Source: Dipteris shenzhenensis (taxonomy: Eukaryota > Polypodiophyta > Polypodiopsida > Gleicheniales). Taken from it: a stretch of DNA of 64,000 nucleotides. The stretch lies in assembly GCA_047967505.1 (NCBI GenBank), contig CM106540.1, one strand, 5' to 3'. The first letter of the stretch is position 1. Every line of letters starts with the position of its first letter. Position numbers and translations under genes: made by a program. Of this stretch, positions 55,961 through 64,000 are shown one piece after another. The notes below the pieces were generated by a model. It saw only the letters and a list, made by a program, of their open reading frames with translations. It made no database searches and was not told the DNA's origin.

Positions 55961-56716
55961 ATGGCCTCCACTGATCCTTTCCTTCTCCCTATGCTTGAGT
56001 ACAACATCACTTGAGATGTTACCATCTTCATTCTCATCTAAGAGAGGAAAGTATGGTGTGGTCTCTTGGCATAAAAGCTTCCTTTTAATGTCCCTTTCCC
56101 TGTGATAAATATCTTAAATGTGGCACTCAGTTCAAAAGCAGTAGGAAGTGAAGAGGTGCATGAAGTTTATTACCCCCAACTTCATGTTATAATGTCTATC
56201 CACACAAAAGTGGGAACAAACTCGAGGTAGTTACCTAGAAGGAGAACTGCAAGCTTTTCAACGACTGCTAAATGGTGTACCGCTGTGTGGGAGCATGTGA
56301 AGAGCGACGTGTGATTTTGGGTCGAAGAAGGGAAGCACCATCCATGGTGAAGATTTTCAATATATAGAACTTATTCAAATAAATCCATCCACAAAGTCTT
56401 GTCACCATTAGATACACATATGTATGGCATAATCCATATATCCATATTTCAATATGCATGATATCTCCACATTGGATACACATACATACGGTACTCATAT
56501 TAAACTTTTAAATTACATGGAAATTACACAAATGGAAGTCTCTATAAAGTTCTATCATTATTAGATACATCTAGTACAAGACTTACATTCCACATTGTGA
56601 CATGCATGGCCAAAATGAGGAAATATGCATGTCCAACCATGCAAACAATATCCAACCCACATAAAACTTTTCAATTACATGGATATTACCCAAGTAAGAA
56701 GATATTCAATGTTTTT
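55961..56716. other. No recognisable gene
   Basis: Short frames only. A loosely repeated TAGATACA/ATACATA theme is visible at 56,400-56,600, but no clean tandem unit. Confidence 0.35.
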
Positions 56717-56820
56717 TCACCATTTGTTAATCCTTAATATGCTATTCTATGTACAAGGACAAATGTAATCACCATTTGTTAATAATTAATGTGCTATTCT
56801 ATATATAAGGAGAAATGTAA
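56717..56820. repeat. 52-bp tandem duplication
   Basis: Units at 56,717-56,768 and 56,769-56,820 both start TCACCATTTGTTAAT and end AAATGTAA, with several differences. No gene is seen from 56,821 to 57,440. Confidence 0.8.
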
Positions 56821-57444
56821 TCACTATCTCATGTGTGTTGAGTAGCACCAAAGTTTTACTTGTAACAACTTGAGCTTGAGAGAATAATTAATACATCTAA
56901 GAGGATAGGAATACCCAAAACACTCTCTTGATAAGATATCATTCTAGAGAGAGAATTTTATGCTTAGAATTAAGAGAAATAAGGTCACTATGGGCCAATA
57001 GAGAAGGGATGAGTACTTTTTATGGGATGAAGTATTGATTTCACAACAAGACGTTGGCTTCTAACTCCAAGTACATCTTAAAGTAAAAGAGAGAAAATTA
57101 GTACTATAGGTAGGATTACACATTGGTTCTAACTCATTTCTTCTCACTTAGATATATCAAATGGGCTCCAAATTGAGTTATATCTATTAGAGGTTGATCC
57201 AAGACATCAAAGGTATAGTATAGTAGTATTTAGAACCTACAGAGAGAGTTCCAAGGCTCATGTATAAACACACCATAATGCAAAGAACTAGACACCCTTT
57301 CAATAGTGGATTTACTCCAATCTTGTGTTCTTATGGACTCTCACTCTTAGTTTCCATGTTCTAATCTTGTAACCTTCCATCCTCTACTCTTTTTCCCTCC
57401 TTATCCCCCTTAAGTACTCCTTATCCCTCTTTATCCCCCTTATG

Positions 57445-57459
57445 TGCAAAATCTCTCTT

Positions 57460-57513
<54 letters not shown>
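57445..57513. repeat. (CT)n microsatellite
   Basis: Over thirty CT dinucleotides with three TTT interruptions. Arg-Glu (minus) and Ser-Leu (plus) frames across it are artefacts. Confidence 0.92.
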
Positions 57514-57516
<3 letters not shown>

Positions 57517-57886
57517 CGATACACTCTTGAAATCCTAGTGTACTCTAGTGTCCACAGTGACTGGTGGATCACTTGGTATGGAAGATGCCCTCTCTTGTAC
57601 TCTGAGGCATGCTTGGCATGCAGCGTTCTACTCAGTGCTTGGATGAGAGAATGAGCATTGTACCAATATAGGGTTGTGTAGGCATCGACAAAACTATATA
57701 GAGGTGGGTGATCAAGGATTTTAAAAGTACATTTTTTAAAACTAAAATATGTGCTTTTTGATTTAAAAACACGTCCTCACACCCTAAATGCAAAAAACAT
57801 GTAAGTTTTCCTCCAGTCAAGCGTGACCTATCGATCAGGAAAATACTACACGGTTTTACCGCTTAATGTGCAGTGTCTTCCTTCGC

Positions 57887-57920
57887 ATATTGCATGGTGT
57901 AACATCACACCATGCAATAT
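57887..57920. repeat. Perfect 14-bp inverted repeat with 6-base loop
   Basis: ATATTGCATGGTGT (57,887-57,900) is followed after AACATC by its exact complement ACACCATGCAATAT (57,907-57,920). It lies in a stretch with further CACGGT/ACCGTG-like words and could be the centre of a fold-back element. No terminator context or target duplication was identified. Confidence 0.8.
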
Positions 57921-58257
57921 CAAGCTCACTGCACGGTACAGTACTATAACGTGTGGTGTTTTCTAGGCTGCCATGTGTCGTCCAATGTTCTAGGGTTTCC
58001 AATCATGGCCAGATACCACACATTCGGTTTCAAGAGGTAGCATGTGATATCTTTGCAATAGGTTATTAAAGTGTCCTGCCCCTACAATCTTTCCAAAAAA
58101 AGTACCTATAGCTATCTCTTTCACAGAGTATAGAGTTTCCATCCGTCCATCTGTTGGAGAGTTTCCTTCCCTTAGTGTTAGTCAGTCAGGCCACGTAATG
58201 GCCCGCCCTCAACCAGTAGGAATCACCTTGCCCTAGTTGACTATAGGATGTTAGAGA

Positions 58258-58261
<4 letters not shown>

Positions 58262-58309
<48 letters not shown>
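58262..58309. repeat. (GA)n microsatellite
   Basis: About twenty-four GA dinucleotides. The region from here to 59,135 has no other recognisable feature apart from a C run at about 58,898-58,908. Confidence 0.92.
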
Positions 58310-58313
<4 letters not shown>

Positions 58314-59139
58314 TGTTTGTGTGTCAGTCAGGCCAAGCGATGACCCACTTCGGTTGGTCAAAATCACCTCACCTCAACTGATGTGTGTAATTAATGAAGA
58401 TCAAATCCGGGTGAAGGCTTGCATCTGCTTGTCAATTCCCCTCGCTTCAATCTTCTTATATATCATATTTATCTATGTATTATTTATATACATAGGTGTC
58501 AATAGAGCCAGGTTTTATCCAAATGATGGCTCACTTTTGTCGGTTGGTTCATCCCGGTAACAAGCCTTTCCAACCAGATGTGTGATAACAAAGATAATCT
58601 AGATCATCTTCATTATGTGATGCTATTAAATGTTTCTTATTCTAGCCTCCACCTACTGATAGGTTGACACCTCTAGGGATCAACTATGTATAAACCCTAT
58701 ATATCACGTGCATTCAAGGCCTATTTGTAAAAACCTAGATCTGTAAATTTATCATGAATAAAACACACCCTATTTCTATTCAATCTATAAATACCTCCTT
58801 TATGATATCCTTATGTATGTGACAAATGTGTTAAAAAATGATTTTTAAAACTCATTTTCTTGAACCCATATGCTATGCTTACATATTTATGCATGACCCC
58901 CCCCCCCCACCCCCAAGGTTGACATTCAATAATGACTTTACCAAATTCCTCATATGTTTACACAAATACTTCACATTATAATAGTGGATTATGTAGTGAG
59001 CTACGAATTACTTGACATAATATTCCATTGTATTAGAAAGCAAAACATATTTAGTAGTTTATTATTATATGGATCAAAACTTCTATGAAAGTTATTTTGG
59101 AACATAATAGCCAATTGTGTTGCATGTCGTTTGTGAGTG

Positions 59140-59795
59140 GCTTAATTTTCATTAGCATTATGTGTGTAATTTGTGAGCATCTTTAACTCGGTCAATTCAA
59201 CATAGGCATGACTTGAGCGTGGCTCTGGTATCCACTCTGTAGCCTTTACACTAAACAATGTTTCGGTTACAAGACCCTGCTGCTTCAACAATCGCTCCAT
59301 CATTATATAGTTTGTGCCAAAATTCATTTCACCTAGCTTTGGAATCTCTAGCAGGTAACTCACAGGCTAGTGATTCATGAATATACTAAGTAATCACTCG
59401 TGGTCCACAAAGTATAACATGCCTTTTCGAGCCTCATCCACAGCAAATTTGAATAAGTATGTCTCATGTGTTTTGTACCAATCCTCCAAGACAAGGTCAA
59501 GGCAGTGGCACGAGCATGGCGATGCCCAAATGTGCTGATATCTATGATTAATTATAATTTTTCTAGACTTTTGACAATTCTTAGCATTATCACTAATCAG
59601 TTGAATAACATTGTCTGGGTCAATATCTTCAATACGTCTACTTAGCTGCTTGGCAATAAATTCTCCTATCTTGGCCTCACTGCTCATATTAATCAATTGA
59701 AGAAAGGCCTCACCTTTGAACAACACAATCATGGCATTGATCAAGGGCCTCTTGCTAATGTTCTTCCATACGTCAGTTACGATGGTGCAAGCCAT
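59140..59795 (-). pseudogene. hAT-type transposase fragment (DUF659-like)
   Basis: The minus-strand frame 59,394-59,795 has TDVWKNISKRPLINAMIVLF, IDPDNVIQLISDNAKNCQKS and a CHCLDLVLEDW segment. This matches the order W-T-d-x-x-x-R-P-L-I-N, V-(T/S)-D-N-A and C-x-x-H-x-(L/I)-D-L-x-L-E-D of plant hAT/DUF659 proteins, including the catalytic Asp of SDNA. After a stop and short gap, 59,142-59,363 continues with EMNFGTNYIMMERLLKQQG, the next conserved block. N-terminal BED finger and C-terminal dimerisation regions are absent. The right edge joins gypsy protease sequence at about 59,796-59,815. Confidence 0.82.
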
Positions 59796-59815
59796 TTTGT
59801 TAATGATGTTGAAGG

Positions 59816-60532
59816 GAAAAGCAGACTCCTACAACCTTTGTGGACACACCATTTACTATTCCCAAGGGTTTAGCCCATGAATCATCGGCAAGGCGTATGT
59901 TGAAATTAGCCTTTTACATTGGTGGGAGACCCCATTCTTCATAGAGCTCATTTGATAGGACATTTACACCTGCTCCCCCATCCACTATGGCTTGGAATTC
60001 ATTATCGGCCTTGTGGATCAAAGGCATAGTAATGTTGCATATGTCATCTCTCTCACCCATCCATATAGGGATATCTTCGATGTGTTCATAGGTGGAGGCG
60101 GATTTGCGAGTTCAATCCATCCTTTGAAACTCTCCCAGAGATTGGGATAATTTTGTAGGAGGATTCTGATGGGAATTAACATAGGGCAACTCAAGATGCT
60201 AGAGAGTGCAGCTCCTTTAAGTTGACATGGCAGTACATTATGTTGTGGATTCTGTTGTTGGAACAGAGGCTCGAGTATAGTATCAATACTCTATGGGGCC
60301 AAGTCATGGATTGGGTCTTGAGCTTATTTCTCAGCCTCAAATTGAGTTTACTTCTCAGCCTCAAATTGAGCTTGTTCCTTTTGTACCCATTGTTGAAGTG
60401 CCTGAAAGTGAGCCTTCTCCACCTCTGCATTTGGGTATGGAGCTTCTTTTATTTGAGGCTCAAGAGTTGATGTGGATGAGCTCGTCTGCTCATTGCTTGG
60501 CGGAGGTGGAGGCATTTGTGCTCTCGGGGGGG
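59816..60532 (-). pseudogene. Ty3/gypsy protease and gag spacer (copy 4)
   Basis: The minus strand encodes the protease entry ITMPLIHKADNEFQAIVDGG with AGVNVLSNELYEEWGLPPM then a stop, followed towards 59,816 by LGIVNGVSTKVVGVCF. To the right lies the Gln/Glu/Lys-rich gag spacer (60,348-60,536) matching 34,870-35,295. The protease is cut at 59,816 by the hAT fragment, so no RT follows. Confidence 0.82.
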
Positions 60533-60768
60533 TCACTCATCATATGTAACCCTGTCACGTGAGTTCAATAGAAGGATATTTTTAATTCCTAAATTTCTCA
60601 AAAATTAATATACATAAGGGAGCATTTAAAATGAAATGTAAAAAAATTTACAGATTTGTATAGAAAAAGGGTATGTTTTATTAAGGAAAAATTTACAGAT
60701 AAGGGATTTTACAAATAGGCCTCGAACACACGTGATATAGAGGGTTCATACATAGTGACCCCCCTGAG
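60533..60768. mobile_element. 236-bp MITE with 8-bp target duplication
   Basis: The insertion starts CTCGGGGGGGTCACTC and ends GTGACCCCCCTGAG. The inner ends also pair imperfectly (CACGTGAGTTC against GAACACACGTG), giving an inverted repeat of about 40 bases. TTTGTGCT flanks it on both sides (60,525-60,532 and 60,769-60,776), and an empty site exists in the paralogous gag near 37,386. It has no coding capacity. The 8-bp duplication fits the hAT superfamily, but the ends lack a clean hAT consensus. Confidence 0.9.
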
Positions 60769-60776
60769 TTTGTGCT

Positions 60777-62490
60777 TTCTTTTTAAGAAGTCACTTTGGT
60801 TGGATTGGAATGTTAGGGTCCTTGGTGGCCTCTTTCTATTGGCATGTAATTACATTTATAGGTTGTGATATTACACTTGCCAGACCCAAACTTTGATGGT
60901 CCACCCCAATGATGCCGATTGGGACGTCAGGCTTAACCTCTATTTGTTCTGGGCCTTTATTTTTCATGGGACAATCCATATAGGCATGTCCTATGCCATA
61001 ACCTCTATAGAGTGGTTGGAAAGTAGCGGGGCTACCATGATGAGGGCACTCTGTGATCCGGTGATTTTCACCACAACCGTAGCACTTGATTGATGCTTGT
61101 TATGTGTTGGGACGTACTTGATTTGCATAAATTGGTATTAGACCCTTTGTACCTTCTACATAGTACACTGGGTACTCTATTTCATACTCAAATTACGAGT
61201 CTACTTCCTCGGCTTGTAATTGATGTATTGGAACTACCTGAGGAGCTGGATTTGGTGCTCTTGGATATGGTTGTGGATTCAGATTTTTGAGTAGTTGTGG
61301 GACTTGTGTCCAAACGGGAATAGGATTTAGCCTCGGAGCTAGGGATGCTTGTGCAAGTGCCAGTTGCCTATACACTGGCATGGGTGCTGCTTGGTATTGT
61401 TGAGGTCGAGGCGGGTTGTTGCGCATGTTGAAGATGCAACTATTTTCATCATGGCTGCCGACGATGTAGATATGGCACCACGACCTTGGTGGTGGATTTG
61501 TTTGTGTAGTGATCCTAGCTCTTAGGACTGAGCACTCATTTGCTGTATGATTGGCCATGCAGTGTGGACACTAGACATTTTCTCGCCGTGGATATGTCTG
61601 AGTTGGTGGCTGAGACAAGTGAAGTTTTTGTTCCATGGCTTGCATCATGTCTTCTTTCAGCTTCATGGTCATGGCCTCTAGGCGATCTTCATTTGATGTT
61701 TCGGTAGTAGACTTGGATTTGCCTTTTTTCGAGTGATTATCTTGTGTACTAGATCTGCTGTCATCACTGCTAGTGTTTGAGTCAGTCATGCCATCCTCGA
61801 TGTCAATGGCTATCGCATGAGCAGCACTGAACGTTTCATAGGTGCTTATCTTTTTCATATCCTTTCAAATTTTCTTTCTTATTCTTGCAATGAACCAAGC
61901 CTGAGGTACTTTGCATCGGGGCATGGGTCACATTTGGCAATCAATCTTTTCATCTTATCCAGGTACGTGCGTACTTCTTCTTGACGGCCTTGTTTCATCT
62001 TGCTTAGTTGGAGAGTGGGATCATCTTGTAGCCTCTCCATTTGAAAGTGTCATTTAAATTATGTTTGAAGTAGGTCCCATGTGGCATGCTCTTCCACTAG
62101 AAGGTCTAGGTACCATTCAGACGCTTCATCAGTTAATGCCATGGGGAACCAAGCCACCTTGGTTTCATGGGATTGATCTCCACCTGCTCGGCATGCGGCA
62201 TCAATATGCTGGAGGAATCAGGCTGAATCTCCCCTACCATTATATTTGGAAAGTTTCAGTTTTCCCAAGGGACGCCTGCCTTGATTGTTATTATTTCTTC
62301 AATTTAAAGAAATTTTCAACCTCTCCATCGAGGTCGATATCCCCATCATTGTCACAATAGTGTCCAACCATGTTGTGGCGTGGAGTCGTCAAAGGGAGTG
62401 ATTGAATTTTAGGGGGGGATTTGGCTTGCACATTGATGGTTTGAGCGGAGTTGTATGCAGATTTGGTGAGCATTAGAGTTGGAGGCATTG
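60777..62490 (-). pseudogene. Ty3/gypsy gag (copy 4), with three zinc knuckles
   Basis: Minus-strand frames from right to left are an N-terminal part (62,291-62,488), a frame-broken capsid-like core (61,860-62,290; WKSMPHGTYFKHNLNDTF), a Ser/Lys-rich segment (61,571-61,858), then knuckles CPHCMANHTANEC and CYGCGENHRITEC and the Pro/Gln-rich RPQQYQAAPMPVYRQ. The knuckles use C-x2-C-x3-H-x4-C instead of the retroviral C-x2-C-x4-H-x4-C. A third knuckle has decayed (RGYGIGHAYMDC; CKDCGIGHAYMDC in copy 2). No primer-binding site or 5' LTR was identified to the right. Confidence 0.8.
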
Positions 62491-62939
62491 GCTAGAACGT
62501 AGCTGCATCTAGATTGGGCGAGATTTGCAAAGGGTGTCTCTACCGCAAGTGTGGGTGTGGATGTAGTTTTGTTGGGAGGGTTAGAGTGGTGTTAGTTTGT
62601 GTAGGGATGGTCATGTTAATAATGTGCCTAAGATTGCCCTATGTGTGTAGGGAACTATGCCGATGCAAACGGATCATTAATCGGAGGTCACGACATGAAG
62701 ATACAAGGGAATTTGTGTGAAACAAGGCCCACATGGGGGCGCAAATGAGTGAGTGCTAGTGATGCCAAAATGGTGTGAAATGGCCTGGAAAAATACACTA
62801 TAGCATGATGTTTTCGTGTGTGAAATCTGGGTTCAAAGGGGGTCCCGTTTGGGTCCCAAACGGATGAGTTACGAGGGGTTAAAGTAGGGGTAAATTTGGC
62901 TTTTTTTGGGGGGGGGTCATCTTAAGGGTGGTGTGAATG
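62491..62939. other. Probable gypsy leader, otherwise featureless
   Basis: The stretch lies upstream (minus strand) of gag copy 4 and would hold its leader. It contains a G run near 62,910-62,918. No primer-binding site matching tRNA-Asp or iMet patterns was seen. Confidence 0.35.
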
Positions 62940-63190
62940 GAATTTAAGTCCACCTGAGGGGTTTGAACCAAGTTAATTCTAGTTAGATAAACTAACCTAT
63001 ATCCTCCTAGTTACTATAACTGGGAGGTTAACCTAACTAATTTCACTAACTATACTTAGTTACTAACTAAAGGTTAGTTAAACTAACCTAACTGTTAATA
63101 ACTAACCTAGGTTAAACCTAACTAAGTTAGACTAACCTAACCTAGGTTAAACTAACCTAGAGTTAGATTAATGGTTAGGTTAGGGTTTTC
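62940..63190. repeat. TAACCTA/TTAGGTTA-rich low-complexity tract
   Basis: Dense, irregular AACTAACCTA and CCTAGGTTA words occur on both strands, several forming short inverted repeats such as TAACCTAGGTTA. It resembles 61-260 in composition. It is not a telomeric array. Confidence 0.6.
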
Positions 63191-63264
63191 TTAATAAATA
63201 GAGAAAAAAATTTAAAATTTAAAATTTGTTTGTGGGGGGGGTTTTGATATGGTAGATTAACCAT

Positions 63265-63405
63265 ACCACACGGTAATTAACTAAAGCCCACACACTATAT
63301 ATTAGCCTTATCGGGTGGTATATAGTGTATTGCATGGTATTCTCTTACATCATGTAGTGTTGTCACTTGGTTACAGCATGATGAGTCATTTCACCACACG
63401 GTAAT
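63265..63405. repeat. Direct repeat ACCACACGGTAAT, 128 bp apart
   Basis: ACCACACGGTAAT occurs at 63,265-63,277 and 63,393-63,405, and a related CTACACGGTTTTACCG lies at about 57,847-57,862. The copies could mark a small dispersed repeat. The rest of the window to 64,000 shows short frames only. Confidence 0.5.
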
Positions 63406-64000
63406 CTGCTAGAGCGATAGAGTTGTGACTAGACCGGTTTAAATCACTCCGATGAGCCGAACGAAATGTATGAAACATATTAATTAGCCAATTTAAAATG
63501 GCTATTTTAAGTTCCTTCCCAATCCCTATGGGTGATTGAGTATGAGTGAGATATTATAAGTATTGCAAAGGAATCCTATGAGTCAAATATATTATCAAGA
63601 AAGGGGCTCAAAGCCCATTACAACCAATCGTATCTACAAGGGTGCTTGTGCTAAAATTTAGTACAATGACTCGCAGACTCACCTTGGATTGGGGGACTAA
63701 TTATCACTCTAGTCTTGGACTACACTACTCAACACTAGATGCTTGGTGGAACCGGTCCTCCTTTAGTTCCCTACTTAAATACTCTAAGACTCTCAAGACT
63801 AGTCTGCTCCATGAACTACCTTTTGGATTCATTGTGGTTACTTCTAAAAACCATAGCTATCAATTGGTTTTCCTCCATAGCTAGTTGGTGCCAATCCTTT
63901 CTACTGAGGACCTCGCCACTTGGGCACCTAAGTAATAGTACCTGAGTACTTTGTTACTTGGAGCTTGCATCAAATAATTGGACTAGAGTCCAATATTTTG

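Noticed and set aside
57540-57680. 5S rRNA-like sequence after the CT microsatellite
   Set aside because: Some words (GCATGCTTGG, TGGATGAG) look suggestive, but conserved 5S internal control region elements are absent.

Overview
This window is nuclear DNA from a land plant with a repeat-rich genome. The evidence is an intact two-exon gene for a plastid-targeted small heat-shock protein, a decayed polyubiquitin gene, a CYP71-type P450 remnant, and a dense layer of plant-type Ty3/gypsy, Ty1/copia, hAT and MITE-like elements. A large gymnosperm- or fern-like genome would fit, but that is inference. No tRNA gene, rRNA gene, organellar block or bacterial operon was seen.

Layout. 1-3,540 holds low-complexity tracts and a diverged 165-bp tandem repeat. 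3,540-12,200 is an old plus-strand Ty3/gypsy element (gag, protease, RT, RNase H, integrase, polypurine tract) followed by a second gag copy. 12,580-14,700 carries a minisatellite, a P450 remnant (minus) and a three-unit polyubiquitin pseudogene (plus). 16,876-17,720 (minus) is the plastid sHSP gene, the only gene that looks functional. 18,200-22,980 is mostly featureless. 22,980-31,040 holds two LTR-like blocks with GA-rich tracts, plus a plus-strand gypsy remnant (LTR, tRNA-Asp-type primer-binding site, 42-bp minisatellite, gag). 31,040-50,800 is a pile of minus-strand gypsy copies of one family.

The clearest architecture is a three-level nest. A minus-strand gypsy element (about 38,057-50,790) is split by a copia element (42,007-49,712, target duplication CCTTC). 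That copia element is split in its integrase by a 2.2-kb non-autonomous LTR element (44,943-47,138, target duplication ACACC). LTR divergence agrees with this order: three substitutions and one indel between the inner pair, about twenty substitutions between the copia pair.

51,277-53,640 is the least explained part. On the minus strand it reads as an array of about 16 copies of a 16-bp palindrome (consensus TACCTCGATCGAGGTA), then a TATA box, a short candidate first exon with a GTAAGG donor, then a 1-kb AT-rich higher-order repeat where an intron would be, and finally a truncated copia tail. The array is the main candidate for an undescribed system. 54,270-64,000 holds another LTR, microsatellites, a hAT transposase fragment fused to a gypsy copy, and a 236-bp MITE with an 8-bp target duplication.

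Nearly all coding-like sequence belongs to transposons, and every transposon reading frame examined carries stops, frameshifts or deletions. The sHSP gene would act in the plastid stroma as an ATP-independent holdase. No functional link between it and its neighbours is visible.
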